Assembly: GCF_028554725.1 (NCBI RefSeq)
Contig: NC_071668.1
Span: forward strand, 56,525,732-56,589,731
DNA: 64,000 nucleotides
From: Zeugodacus cucurbitae
Taxonomy: Eukaryota > Arthropoda > Insecta > Diptera > Tephritidae
Direction of reading: 5' to 3'
Shown here: one piece after another, positions 46,546 to 58,493 of the stretch
Layout of the letters: every line of letters starts with the position of its first letter
How positions within the stretch are numbered: the first letter of the stretch is position 1
Translations under genes and position numbers: made by a program
Notes under the pieces: model-generated
What the model was told of the DNA's origin: nothing
Seen by the model: the letters and a program-made list of their open reading frames with translations, nothing else
Databases searched by the model: none

Positions 46546-47512
46546 TACCCTTTGGAAATTCATGTCAGTATGAATGTAAAACTATCTCAAAACTAATTTT
46601 TTCAAGCCTTTGGACACGACTTCTCAAAAAGTTATGAAGCGATTTTGTTAAAATTTAGTACACATCTCTGAAATAACATTATCTAGTTAATGAACGTAGG
46701 TTTTTTCTATCTTTATCATATATCTTTGATATGCTGAATTGTTTAAATGCAATATGTGACTATATATATTAAGAAAAAAATGGTAAAAAACTCACCTAAC
46801 CCCTTATTTTCATTTTACCGTAATCTAACATGATTTCACAAATTTTCACTATGTTTTCTGTCATTACTGCCTCTTGGAGCTTTTTGGTCTATATAGTAAT
46901 TCAAATCGGTAAAATTTAAATATTTAATAACGATAATTTATGGAGTAAAGATTTTTAAAATACGACTTCTACAACTGTCACCGCCATCTTTTACAACGCA
47001 CTTTAGTTTATACGAAAAATAATAATATTTTACGCACCAATTGTAATTCGTCCAGTTTGCGTTTGATTATTGGAAAACAAAACGCATTCCCACGATCTGC
47101 AACCAGACAAGTAGGTTTTCGCATATGTGCAATGAAGCTGATGAAAGCATTGCCCGAGTCTTCATTAAATGAATCGTTGTTGGGTCCTATTTTGAAGATC
47201 AAAATCCCATATTTGTTTATACTTTTATAATATGTAAATATGTAGTTACTCACCAATTTTTTGTTTGATTGACAACTTATGCAAAATACGCGGTTCTTCT
47301 GGTATCACTAATTCCGTTCCACTGTTTATACTTTCCTTTGCTTCCGCTTCGAGTTGGTTTATGGAAATGCCGTACATACAAAACTCATCAATCACAATGC
47401 TGGAATCGTTTAAAGGTGAACCATTTATTTCGTCGTTTTTTGTGTTTATATTGAGCAACACGAAAGAGGCTATCGTGTGCTGCTCGCGATCATGCTTTGA
47501 GCTTTCTTCCAT

Positions 47513-48214
47513 AACACTGAGCAGCTAAACTGCGAGCGTTACGACCAGAAACACGATTGCAAGATCGGGTGTGTACAGAGTGTACAGAGTGAATTTAAAA
47601 TCAACAACGAAAATGTGAGCGCATGCAAGTTTGATCGGCTGATCCGAACAGTGTGATTATTCGGCTGTTGAGCGCGTACGAATGTTTTTCATTCAGCCGA
47701 TGCCGTTCTCTGGTGTACACCAAGCGAGTTCCAAAGCGACTTCCGGTAGGCTTTATACTGCATATACATATGCACCCGAACTTAGCATTTCCTTACTTGT
47801 TGTTATAAAAAATATCGCATCATTTACAGGATGACTAATGAATATTGGATAAAAAGCTTAACTTTGCGAGCACTGAACAAATTGCCAAATAAGAATGACA
47901 ATGCATTTTATATTTTGCGGCCGAGTGCGCGTGTATACTAGGCGCGATCCAATGTGTATCTGAGTTTAAAAGTCCTTTTTTCGATGATATGTACAAAAAA
48001 ATTTAAAACTTGTTGTTTGTTTTTTTTTTAGACCTTATCAACCGGAATTAAATGTACGATTTATGGAATGGTAAAAAGTTAAAAGTTTTGTATAGATACT
48101 TGACTACTTTATCGATCAACAGGAAAAACAAATTAACTAATTAGATTGTTGTAATCTAAATGAATCCACACTTCATCAAGTTGCTTTATAAAAATACATG
48201 CATACCATGGTACT
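47513..48214. other. Upstream flank of TREX-like B, duplicated non-coding sequence
   Basis: No gene. The first 60 bp (ACTGAGCAGCTAAACTGCGAG) are shared with the regions upstream of A and C and probably hold the family's promoter. The part after 47880 is shared with 42280-42480. Confidence 0.5.
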
Positions 48215-48370
48215 TTTATACTCTCGCAACAAAATTGCTAAGGAGTATAATAATTTTGTTCACTTAGCGGTTGTTTGTAACACCCAGATGTAGGGTTATA
48301 TATACCAAAGTGATCAGGGTGAAGAGTGGAGTTCAAATCCGGATGTCTGTCTGTCCGTCCGTTTGTGGCG
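48215..48370 (+). repeat. Fragment of the TACTCTCGCAA-type dispersed repeat
   Basis: ACTCTCGCAACAAAATTGCTA, then GGGTTATATATACCAAAGTG and a CTGTCTGTCCGTCCG run, the same order as the left end of the repeat at 55085-56272 read in reverse. Confidence 0.65.
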
Positions 48371-48739
48371 AAATCCGAAAACACATGAAAGATTTGGAAA
48401 GTAGATTTAAGTATTTCATTGTGATAAATAAATAAACATTATAAGATATAAATAAGAAGGCGAAGAATCTTCGAAAATTGGTGAAGATGAGTTTTTTGAA
48501 AATGAAGATATGTATGTAAGCTGTGGAAATGGTAACGAGTTGAATGTTCAGATAATGATGATAAAAAATATATTATGCAATAGGTTGTGTACCCAATATC
48601 ATAAGATTACTAGGAATGATGGATTTTTTTGTAGAGAAATAAATAGGAAATAGTAGGTACGTCCGCAAGATCACCATTTCATACAATTTTCAAGCAATAG
48701 GATATTCAAAACGTAATAAATCAATCCACACTTTTCTTT

Positions 48740-48960
48740 AAATTATTTTGGATTACGAGCATGATGTCCTAGCCATAGTGGCAAAATGTCACGAATCTTG
48801 GACTGCATCAGACTGGGGAAATATTATTTTTAACGGCGAAACTAAATTTAATTTGTTTGGTCGCGACGGAAATGCCACAGTACGTTGTAGGAAAGGAGAG
48901 CGTTGCATGGAAAGCTGTATTTTGCCTCCTCAAAGCACACGGTTTACTCACCATTAGCAG
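48740..48960 (+). pseudogene. Tc1-like transposase fragment
   Basis: A 69-codon open piece reads SWTASDWGNIIFNGETKFNL, then FGRDGNATVRCRKGERC, the first catalytic block of Tc1-type transposases. The expected SDE is NGE, so the first catalytic Asp is lost. The rest of the element is missing. Confidence 0.6.
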
Positions 48961-49870
48961 AACTTACAGGTAATAAAATCAAAAGATTGTTATTGAGTTG
49001 AGCCTCTCTCGTGAGCAGGAAACTATAGAGATTTCAATCCAATTGAGAACTCTGGCATTATATGAGCAAACAGATAAGAGAAGAGGTTCGAAAAAGTTTA
49101 AAAGAAATGGAAAAAATATTACTGATGTTTAGAATGACGAAATTAATGAAACTTTTATTTATACTCTTGCAATTTGCCAGGACGAAATTCCCTCTGAATT
49201 TCTTTACAATATCTGAGAGTGTTACCGAGAAAGTCAGCGATAGCCTTATAATCGGTATCGGTATCTGGGACCTTGAAAGGTTATAATTTTGACAAATCCT
49301 AGACGAACCGTGGTACACCTTCCATCTAGTAATTTGTAAGGAGTTTATTTCCGATATGTTTTATTGGTTCCATTTGGATTTGATTTACATGGATTAAATT
49401 GAGATATACATACTTATATTGTAAAGATAAACAATCAATTAGAGTTTAAACGTATGTTAAAATTATGTCATATTTCCATTTTCAAACTGTAACTTTCAAA
49501 TAACAAGTACTAATTACTATGTACTAATTGACCCAAATGAGAACGGTGTCTCGCCAATTGTTCAATTTTAATACCAATTTGAATGCAACTTTTCGTTATC
49601 ATCGTTATTGAAAAATGCATGCTTCAGTCGTTGAGTGGGTGTGGTTATTCTCCGTTATTTTGGTTAGTAGTTTTGCCAAGGAACACGTGTGTCAAGTTAC
49701 ATTAAGATGTCTCAATTCTTATTCTAGTTACCGCTTGCACGGACGACGAACAGCCAGACAACCGGATTTCAAATCTTTTCGTCAACTTATTTAGTTTAGG
49801 GGTTACAAATAACCGTTAGGTGAAAAAATATATGTAATTATATTCTGTACAACATCTTGTGAAAGTGCAA
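48961..49870. other. 3' flank of TREX-like C, duplicated at 56690-57330
   Basis: No gene. From 49275 on the sequence matches 56733-57330 closely. It includes repeat-derived sequence with CTTGCACGGACGACGAACA and a TTAGTTTAGGGGTTACAAATA tail. Confidence 0.55.
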
Positions 49871-49877
49871 GAAATGC

Positions 49878-52800
49878 TTAAAATTGTTCGTCGCAAACTG
49901 GATTCGATTTCAGTTCCTGTTGAATGGTGGTACCCACTAATATTTCCTCGAAAGGGAATGCATGATTGTTTGCATATTCATAAAAATGCCCTCTATATAC
50001 TTCTATTAAATGCAATAGAGCCGCCACATTAGCTTCAGCAGATGTCTCTCTTCTATAATTAACTTTAAAAATTCTTTCATACATATCTGCTAAATCATAA
50101 CTCTTATTGGTATTTTGTTCAGTTACAAATAGTTTTCGTCTAACTTTTCGCAGTGCGGCTGTAGATGTTGTAGGCGTTGAATCGTTTGATTGATGACGTT
50201 TGATGCCCGGAACGATTTTTTTAGCAGGTGTGGTTTCGTTACCATCCCGCCATTGGGCGGTTTCTGTTTCAGCATCGAAACGTTCTGAAAGTGTTAGTAC
50301 TGTCTCTGGTTGGTTCTCTACCTTGTCAACATTTACTGTCGGTTCATCACAAAGTTCAAATATCCTTTGGTTAAATATCTCGTTTTCTAAATATTCAGAC
50401 ATCCTTTCTTTGTTTCCGTCATACATATCCGGTAAATCATAACTTTTATTGATATCGCTTGCAAACTTTTTTCTTTCAATTTTGTGCAGTGCGGCTGTAA
50501 ATGTTGTAGGCGTTGAATCGTTTGATGGACGACGTATGACGCCCCTAACGATTTTTTGAGTAAGTGTGCATACATTATCTGCTTGCCAGTTGGTTTTTGT
50601 TTCAGTATCGAGACGTTCTGAAAGTGTTAGTACTGTCTCTGGTTGGTTCTCTGCCTTGTCAACATTTACTGTCGGTTCATCACAAAGTTCAAATATCCTT
50701 TGGTTAAATATATCGTTTTCTAAATATTCAGACATCCTTTCTTTGTTACCGTCATACATATCCGGTAAATCATAACTTTTATTGATATCGCTTGCAAACT
50801 TTTTTCTTTCAATTTTGTGCAGTGCGGCTATAGATGTTGTAGGCGTTGAATCGTTTGATGGACGACGTTTGACGCCCCTTTCGATTTTTTGAGTAGGTGT
50901 ACATTCATTATCTGCTTGCCAGTTGGTTTTTGTTTCAGTATCGAGACGTTCTTGAAGTGTTAGTACTGTCTCTGGTTGGTTCTCTGCATTGTCAACATTT
51001 ACTGTCGGTTCATCACAAAGTTCAAATATCCTTTGGTTAAATATATCGTTTTCTAAATATTCAGACATCCTTTCTTTGTTACCGTCATACATATCCGGTA
51101 AATCATAACTTTTATTGATATCGCTTGCAAACTTTTTTCTTTCAATTTTCTGCAGTGCGGCTGTAGATGTTGTAGGCGTTGAATCGTTTGATGGACGACG
51201 TTTGACGCCCCTTTCGATTTTTTGAGTAGGTGTACATTCATTATCTGCTTGCCAGTTGGTTTTTGTTTCAGTATCGAGACGTTCTTGAAGTGTTAGTACT
51301 GTCTCTGGTTGGTTCTCTGCATTGTCAACATTTACTGTCGGTTCATCACAAAGTTCAAATATCCTTTGGTTAAATATATCGTTTTCTAAATATTCAGACA
51401 TCCTTTCTTTGTTACCGTCATACATATCCGGTAAATCATAACTTTTATTGATATCGCTTGCAAACTTTTTTCTTTCAATTTTGTGCAGTGCGGCTGTAGA
51501 TGTTGTAGGCGTTGAATCGTTTGATGGACGACGTATGACGCCCCTAATGATTTTTTGATTAGGTGTGCATTCATTATCTGCTTGCCAGTTGGTTTTTGTT
51601 TCAGCAGCGAGCCGTTCTGCAAGTGTAAGTACTGTCTCTGGTTGGTTCTCTGCATTGTCAAAATTTACTGTCGGGTCATCACCATGTTTAAACTTCACAC
51701 TTTCTGAAGATTCAGAATTTCTCCGTTCGTTTCGGTTATCAGAATTGTTCATATTTACTGTCGGTTCATCACACATTTCAAATATCCTTTGGTTAAATAT
51801 GTCGGCTTCTGAAGACTCAGTCTTTGTATGTTCATCTATATCTGCAAAAGCACATGTAGCGTCCATGCATAGTGTATTGGGCGGCATTTTCTATACATAT
51901 AAATAAAAAATAACAAAATTTAAGAAATAAATAGCAAAATTTAAGAAATAAGAAAGTGCTTGAAGCAATTATAAAGAAGTAAGGAAGGGCTAAGTTCGGG
52001 TGTAACCAAACATTTATTACTCTCGCAATTTATTTAATTAATTTTATTAGTATAACACTCAATTTGACTCACATATTCGTCATATATATGGTATGTAGTC
52101 CATTGAAAGTTTGAAAACCCTAATATTAGATATATGGGAGCTAGAGGAAGTTACGACCCGATTTCACTCATTTTTGGCGCGGAAACATATTATTGAAAGA
52201 AAAGTATTCCTGCTGAATTTCTTCTAAATATCTGAGAGACTTACTATATTTTCGGTAAAAAAATGTATTCGATGCTCTGAGGTCCCATGTTCGATATATA
52301 GAGCCTAGTTTACTTATGCCACACTATAAGTGCAGTATAGGTTTATATATTGAAAAACTACGATTCAGATCGACTTCCAAGTTCTTGTATATGGGAAGTA
52401 GGGGTAGTTGTGAACTGATTTCATAACATATAATTGGGAAGCCAGGAAGATATTATGAACCGAATATTTAAGATTTTTTAAGGTGGGCCGATTTCTTCCA
52501 TTTTTGAACTACATAAAAGGCTAAAAGAAACGACTCTAGAGAGTTTGATTGATATAGCTTTAATAGTTTACGAGATATTTACAAAAAAATTAGTAGGGGG
52601 CGGGTTTACGCCCACTTCCCCACAATAAAAACATCCATGGTGCGATCCTTTGTACCAAATTATAATTTTATAGCTTAATTTATGGCTTTGTTATCCGATC
52701 TTAGTCCGATTTCGAACTTAATCTTCTTATGGTGCCAAGAAATGTGTGTACCAAGTTTCATCAAGATATCTCAATTTTTACTGAAGTTACAGCTTGCACG

Positions 52801-54058
52801 GACGGACGGACGGACTGACGGATAGACAGACATCCGGATTTCAACTCTACTCGGTACCCTGATGTCTTTGGGATACAAAACCCTATTTCTCCCTCGTTTA
52901 GTTTTAGGACTTACAAAAACCGTTATGTGAACAAAACTATAATACTCTCTTTAGCAACTTTGTTGCGAGAGTATAAAAAATAAAGGAAAGTAACGGAAAA
53001 TTTTATAGAATAGAATGGATGAGGATGCAATTCATAGTTCCGACTTTAACGTGGTGCAGGAGCACTACCCTTTTCTTGCCTAAATCGGGCCGTTTTCCCG
53101 CAATTCGCCGTCGAATAGACCCACTAATAAAAGTATTGTACGATCTTACACTTTGTAAATCACATAATACGGAAATGTTTTCTCTCGCTACAACAAAACG
53201 AAAATCTCCAACTAGAGTAAAGCATTTTTGTAACCGTTCTGCAACATATTAAAACCATGGCGATAAAAAGTTTTTTCATTTGTAAAAATTGAATTCGTGA
53301 ATAATGAGAGCTACGCGTTCCTTTGCAATGGTAATAATGTTAACTAACGCCTTAATTTCATTTTACTGTAATCCAACATAATTTCATGAATGTTCACTAT
53401 GATTTCTGTAATTAGTGGCTCTTGTCACTCCATATAGGATGTCAATTCAAAAAAAAAAAATATATATATTTAATAACGATAATTTATGGAGTAAAGATTT
53501 TTAAAATACGACTTTTACAACTATCACCGCCATCTTTTACGACCCACTTTAGTTTATATGAAAAATAATAATATTTTACGCACCAATTGTAATTCGTCCA
53601 GTTTGTGTTTGATAATTGGAAAACAGAACTCATTGCCACGATCTGCAACCAGACAAGTAGGTTTTCGCATATGCGCTATGAAGCTGATGAAAGCATTGCC
53701 CGAGTCTTCATTAAATGAATCGTTGTTGGGTCCTATTTTGAGGATCAAAATCGTATATTTGTTTATACTTTTATAATATGTAAATATGTAGTTACTCACC
53801 AATTTTTTGTTTAATTGACAACTTATGCAAAATACGCGGTTTTTTTGGTATCACTAATTCCGTTACACTGTTAATACTTTTCTTTGTTTCCGCTTCGAGT
53901 TGGTTTATGGAAATGCCGTACATACAAAACTCATCAATCGCAATGCTGGAATCGTTTAAAGGTGAACCATTTATTTCGTCGTTTTTTGTTTTTATTTTGA
54001 GCAACACGAAAGAGGCTATCGGGCGCTGCTCGCGATCACGCTGTGAGCTTTCTTCCAT
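49878..54058 (-). CDS. TREX-like degenerate exonuclease paralog C with 111-aa repeats
   Basis: Exons 54058-53800, 53732-53584 and 51890-49878 join in frame to 806 aa. Exon and intron 1 lengths equal those of A and B (259, 67, 149 nt). Exo I is LKIKT, Exo II has Cys for Asp, and Exo III reads TSAEANVAALL, so metal-binding and general-base residues are all missing. Exon 3 starts KMPPNTLCMDATCAF. It then carries about four copies of a 111-aa unit covering IFNQRIFELCDEPTVNVDNA, PETVLTLQERLDTETKTNWQ, GVKRRPSNDSTPTTS and KKFASDINKSYDLPDMYD. This unit corresponds to the whole loop of the intact TREX gene. The conserved C-terminal part is VYRGHFYEYANNHAFPFEEI. Intron 2 (1.7 kb) holds a dispersed repeat. 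The open frame with intact splice sites argues for a recently functional gene. Confidence 0.75.
50340..51720 (-). repeat. 333-bp coding repeat array in TREX-like C exon 3
   Basis: The landmark CAGACATCCTTTCTTTG occurs at 50396, 50729, 51062 and 51395, exactly 333 bp apart each time. Units are nearly identical and the period is a multiple of three (111 aa). Confidence 0.95.
51975..52976 (-). repeat. Long TACTCTCGCAA-type repeat inserted in intron 2 of TREX-like C
   Basis: Begins AAGGGCTAAGTTCGGGTGTAA and ends AGCAACTTTGTTGCGAGAGT. Inside are CAAGTTTCATCAAGATATCTC, a CGGACGGACGGACTGACGG run and ATCCGGATTTCAACTC. It is the same family as 55085-56272 and the fragments at 32190-33260 and 48215. 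About 1 kb, no conserved frame. Confidence 0.75.
52977..53550. other. Remainder of intron 2 of TREX-like C
   Basis: A 77-codon open frame at 53019-53252 (plus, MRMQFIVPTLTWCRSTTLF) shows no motif I recognise and may be old transposon sequence. Nothing else is seen. Confidence 0.4.
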
Positions 54059-55084
54059 AATACTGAGCAGCTAAACTGCAAGCGTTGCGACCACAATCAC
54101 GAATGAGTTAAATATTTGCAATATCGGCGATAACCAAAACGTATCTGAGCATTAACATACTCAGAGAACTTGCAAATAAGTTCTCTGCGCAAACACACAA
54201 TCACGACGCCTCTATCAAGCAGCAATCTCGGATTTTGTGTATACATACATTCGTAATATCGAGTTCATCCAATTTCCAGCTTTCGTTATATAGAGTCATC
54301 AATGTATTGAAAAACAGCGTTCGTTATATTGAACAATCGTTATATCGGCGTTCGTTATACTGGAGCACCAATGTATATTTATTTCTATTATTTATTAATT
54401 TTTGTTCCAGAAATTTATGATTTAAAAAATCAAAATATTTAAATGCAATGAAATATTTGTTTTTCACTTGTGATTTGTTAATTTAAAGAATCCCGTTTAA
54501 ACGAACTGTTTGTTCAATTACAGGAATCACGCTTATTTGGACAATTTGGTGAAGTAAGCGATTACGTGGGAATCAAAATTTAAAATTTTTTTGTCTTATT
54601 AAATAGTACAATATTAAAATATTATCCAAAAGTATGAAATCGATATTATTAAAATTTCAAGAATGTAAAACTTTAAACGAATTTATCTCAAAACTCGAAT
54701 TTTGAAGTCAGTGGACACGATTTCTCGAAAAGTTATGAAGCGATTCTGTTGAAAAATTTCCACACATCTTTATTGCAACTATTTTGCGAGTCGGTATTAG
54801 GCGAAAATTTGACCATAAAAGTTAGTTTTTTGGTTCAAAATCTATTAAGAATTCAGTTTTTTTTCCTTCGTACATTAACAACAATTATTTTTGGTTTGTT
54901 GATTTGGATGAACCAATAATGAGTTATGATGTCCAGGGCAAGAACCTTTTTTAGGCCACTTCATGGAAGATGAGGTACCAATGGCTAAGCTTTCGGAATT
55001 TGTAAATTTAAATTTCACAAAATACTGTTTAAATATGTATCTTTAATGTGCTGAATGAAATATATGATTGTATACATAACAAGT
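54059..55084. other. Upstream flank of TREX-like C
   Basis: No gene. The first 60 bp match the regions upstream of A and B. From 54230 to 54370 there are repeated CGTTATATNGA-like words (TTTCGTTATATAGAG, CGTTCGTTATATTGAAC, CGTTATATCGGCG), typical of a decayed pogo/Tigger-type end. From 54690 the sequence resembles 46600-46760. Confidence 0.4.
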
Positions 55085-56272
55085 AGGGAAGGGCTAAGTT
55101 CGGGTGTAACCGAACATTTTATACTCTCGCAATTTATTTATTTAACTTTATTAATATAACACACAATTTAACCCACATATTCGTCATATATATTGTATAA
55201 AATCCATTGAAAGTTGGAAACCCTAATATTAGGTTAGAAGCATCGATGTCCTCTTGTTCTATATATGGGGCCTTGAAAACCTATGGTCCGATTTCGGCGA
55301 TTTTTAGAAGGGGGCTGCCACACTATAAATGCAGAATTTACGCAAAGTTCTGTTCCGATATCCTCACTAGTGCTTACTTTATATATTGTAAAGTAAACGA
55401 TTCAGTTCATCTTCTAAGTTCTGGTATATAGGAAGTAGGCGTGGTTGTGAAGCGATTTGGCCAATTTTCACAACATATCATTGGGATGTAAGGAAACCAT
55501 CATGTAAACCAAGTTTAATTGAAATCGGTCGAGTAGTTCCTGAGATATGGTTTTTGACCTATAAGTGGGCGAAGCCACGCCCATTTTCCATTTTGTGAAA
55601 AAATCTGAGTACAGCTCCCTTCTGCTATTCTTCTGCAATACTTAGTGTTTCTGTCGTTTTTCGTTAGTTAGTTAACCCACTTTTAGTAATTTTCAACCTA
55701 ACCTTTTTATGGGAGATGGGCGTGGTTATTATCCGATTTCAACTATTTTCATGGTGTGTGGTGGGGTACGTAAGAGAACCGACTGCAGAAAGTTTGGTTT
55801 ATATAGCTTTATTGGTTTGCGAGTTAAATACAAATAACCGATTTGTGGGCGGGGCCATGCCCACTTCCCAAAAAAAATTACATCGAAATATGTCCCCTCC
55901 TAGTGCGATCCTTTTTTCCAAATTTTTCTTTTATAACTTCATTTATGGCTTAGTTATGACATTTTATGTGTTTTTGGTTTTCGCCATTTTGTGGGCGTGG
56001 AAATGCCCATTTTCAAACTTAACCTTCTTATGGTGCCAAGGAATATTTGTGCCAAGTTTCGTCAAGATATCTTAATTTTTACAAAAGTTACAGCTTGCAC
56101 AGACGGACAGACGGACAGACATTCGGACTTGAACTCCACTCTTCACCCTGATCACTTTGGTATATATAACCCTATATCTAACTCGTTTAGTTTTGGGTGT
56201 TACAAACAACCGTTATGTGAACAAAACTATAATACTCTCTAGCAACTTTGTTGCGAGAGTATAAAAATTATA
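55085..56272 (-). repeat. Long TACTCTCGCAA-type dispersed repeat, most complete copy
   Basis: Runs from AAGTAGGGAAGGGCTAAGTT to TTTGTTGCGAGAGTATAAAA. Inside are GTGGGCGAAGCCACGCCCAT-like and GGGCGGGGCCATGCCCACTT blocks, a run of GACGGACAGACGGACAGACA, and CTTCACCCTGATCACTTTGG. The open frames here (for example 55716-56075) are chance. Repeats of this look are very abundant in tephritid genomes as far as I remember. Confidence 0.75.
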
Positions 56273-56690
56273 CAGTGTTGATTAGAAGATTAGTTTTTTT
56301 AACAATATTATTTGGTGGAATTAACCTGGGGAAATTTAAAAGGAAAATGATTTTCGATGACATATATTTTGAACCAACTAAGCGGGAAAATCAATTAACA
56401 TTGTCTGGTGGAGAATTTTCAGCCAGCAATGCATAACGATTTGAGCCGCATAACTAGCCGCTTTAGAAGTGGAATTTTCCGAAATATGTTTTGCTTTTAG
56501 ACGGTGCTGACAGCCAACTGCCAGGAGACCAGCTCAGGATCTGACATCAGACCCTCAAAACACTATAACACCAAACAATAAAATATTTGAGTTTTTTATT
56601 GATTCTTGGAAATTTTATTAGAACAGAAATTATAATTTTTTTTATAAATTTATATTTAAGTCAATTTATTTTTTGAAAATTTTATTTATA
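56273..56690. other. Short intergenic stretch, nothing recognised
   Basis: A 62-codon open frame at 56248-56436 (plus) overlaps the repeat end and shows no motif. No RNA gene or known repeat seen. Confidence 0.4.
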
Positions 56691-57993
56691 CTCTTGCAAT
56701 TTGCCAGGAAGATATTTCCTCTGAATTGAAAGGTTATAATTTTGACAAATCCTGGACGAACCGTGGTACACCTTCAATCTAGTAATTTGTAAGGAGTTTA
56801 TTTCCGATATGTTTTATTGGTTCCATTTCGAGTTCTTTTACATGGATTAAATTTAGATATATGTACATAAATATATTGTAAAGATAAACAATCAATTAGA
56901 GTTTAAACGTATGTTAAAATTATGTCATATTTCCATTTTCAAACTGTAACTTTCAAATAACAAGTACTAATTACTATGTACTAATTGACCCAAATGAGAA
57001 CGGTGTCTCGCCAATTGTTCAATTTTAATACCAATTTGAATGCAACTTTTCGTTATCATCTTTATTGTAAAATGCATGCTTCAGGCGTTGAGTGGGTGTG
57101 GTTATTCTCCGTTATTTTGGTTAGTAGTTTTGCCAAGGAACACGTGTGTCAATTTACATTAAGATGTCTCAATTCTTATTCTAGTTACCGCTTGCACGGA
57201 CGACGAACAACCAGACAACCGGATTTCAAATCTTTTTGTCAACTTGTTTAGTTTAGGGGTTACAAATAACCGTTAGGTGAAAAAATATATGTAATTATAT
57301 TCTGTACACCATCTTGTGAAAGTGCAAGAAATGCTTAAAATTGTTCGTCGCAAACTTGATTCGATTTCAGTTTCTGGTGAATAGCGGTACCCACTAATAT
57401 TTCCTCGAAAGGGAATGCATGATTGTTTGCATATTCTTAAAAATGCCCTCTATATACTTGTATTAAATGCAATAGAGCCGCCACATTAGCTTCAGCAGAT
57501 GTCTCTCTTCTATAATTAACTTTAAAAATTCTTTCATACATATCTGCTAAATCATAACTCTTATTGGTATTTTGTTCAGTTACAAATAGTTTTCGCTTAA
57601 CTTTTCGCAGTGCGGCTATAGATGTTGTAGGCGTTGAATCGTTTGATGGAAGACGTTTGACGCCCCTATCGATTTTTTGAGTAGGTGTGCATTCAGTATC
57701 TGCTTGCCAGTTGGTTTTTGTTTCAGCAGCGAGCCGTTCTGCAAGTGTAAGTACTGTCTCTGGTTGGTTCTCTGCCTTGTCAACATTTACTGTCGGTTCA
57801 TCACAAAGTTCAAATATCCTTTGGTTAAATATATCGTTTTCTAAATATTCAGACATCCTCTCTTTGTTACCGTCATACATATCCGGTAAATCATAACTTT
57901 TATTGATATCGCTTGCAAACTTTTTTCTTTCAATTTTGTGTAGTGCGGCTGTAGATGTTGTAGGCGTTGAATCGTTTGATGGACGACGTTTGA
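56690..57993. repeat. Segmental duplication of the 3' part and 3' flank of TREX-like C
   Basis: Matches about 49170-50560, including the flank (GAACCGTGGTACACCTTC, GGAACACGTGTGTCAA) and the last part of exon 3, with small indels. It is the source of fragment D. Confidence 0.85.
57335..57993 (-). pseudogene. TREX-like fragment D (3' part of exon 3 only)
   Basis: It carries the final part of exon 3: the last 111-aa type repeat, the DLADMYERIFKVNYRRETSA stretch and SAEANVAALLHLIQVYRGHF. Then a TAT-to-TAA nonsense at 57437-57439 cuts off EYANNHAFPFEEI, which is still present downstream. The 5' side stops at about 57993, where unrelated duplicated flank begins. There are no exons 1 or 2 next to it, so it is dead. 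Confidence 0.85.
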
Positions 57994-58009
57994 TTATTTT
58001 TGTTATTCC

Positions 58010-58415
58010 CCGGAATTGAATGTGCGATTTATGGAATGGTAAAAAGTTAAAATGTTTTGTATAGAATAGTCAAGTATCTATCTTTATCGATTAACAGGAA
58101 AAACAAATAAAATGAATTGATTGTGGTGACCAATCTAATCTAAATTGATATGCATTTTTTTAACTTTTGCATTGTATATTATTGCATCTATAGCTTATCG
58201 CTTTAAACATTAGACATTATGACTTTGTCTACCTCGCGACATGCTGCACAGAGAGTATAATAGTTTTGTTCAGATAACAGTTGTTTGTAAGTCCTAAAAC
58301 TAAACGTTTGATATAGGATTATAATCCATTTTTCATATTTGGTACAGAAGACCACACTATTGAGGGGTATATTTGGATAGATTTTTTTTTTTTTTTGGGA
58401 ATGTGGGCTTAATCC
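58010..58415. other. Duplicated upstream-flank sequence with repeat piece
   Basis: Matches 42400-42780 (GGAATTGAATGTGCGATTTA, GTACAGAAGACCACACTA). No gene. Confidence 0.5.
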
Positions 58416-58493
58416 CGCGTTCTACAATGTTTTCTCTGTAATAGTGCCTCTGTGATACCTTAGCAAAATAAAAATAGTTTTTTTATGGGAATC

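Larger units (their letters stand above)
45421..47512 (-). pseudogene. TREX-like paralog B, broken in exon 3
   Basis: Exons 1 (47512-47254) and 2 (47186-47038) are open, have the same lengths (259 and 149 nt) and the same GTGAGT and GTGCGT donors as in A and C, and the same lost catalytic residues (Exo I LNINT, Exo II Cys for Asp). Exon 3 starts correctly at 45780 (KMSPNILCLDATCDF) but shifts frame and meets a TGA at 45699-45697. The rest survives only as fragments: EADIFNQRIFEMCYEPTVN near 45640-45690, then ETTPAKQIGTGVTRRQSTD near 45450-45510. It ends where the jockey remnant begins. The conserved C-terminal block is absent. Confidence 0.8.

Noticed and set aside
55716..56075. 119-codon plus-strand open frame
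   Set aside because: Inside the most complete TACTCTCGCAA-type repeat; no motif and not preserved elsewhere.
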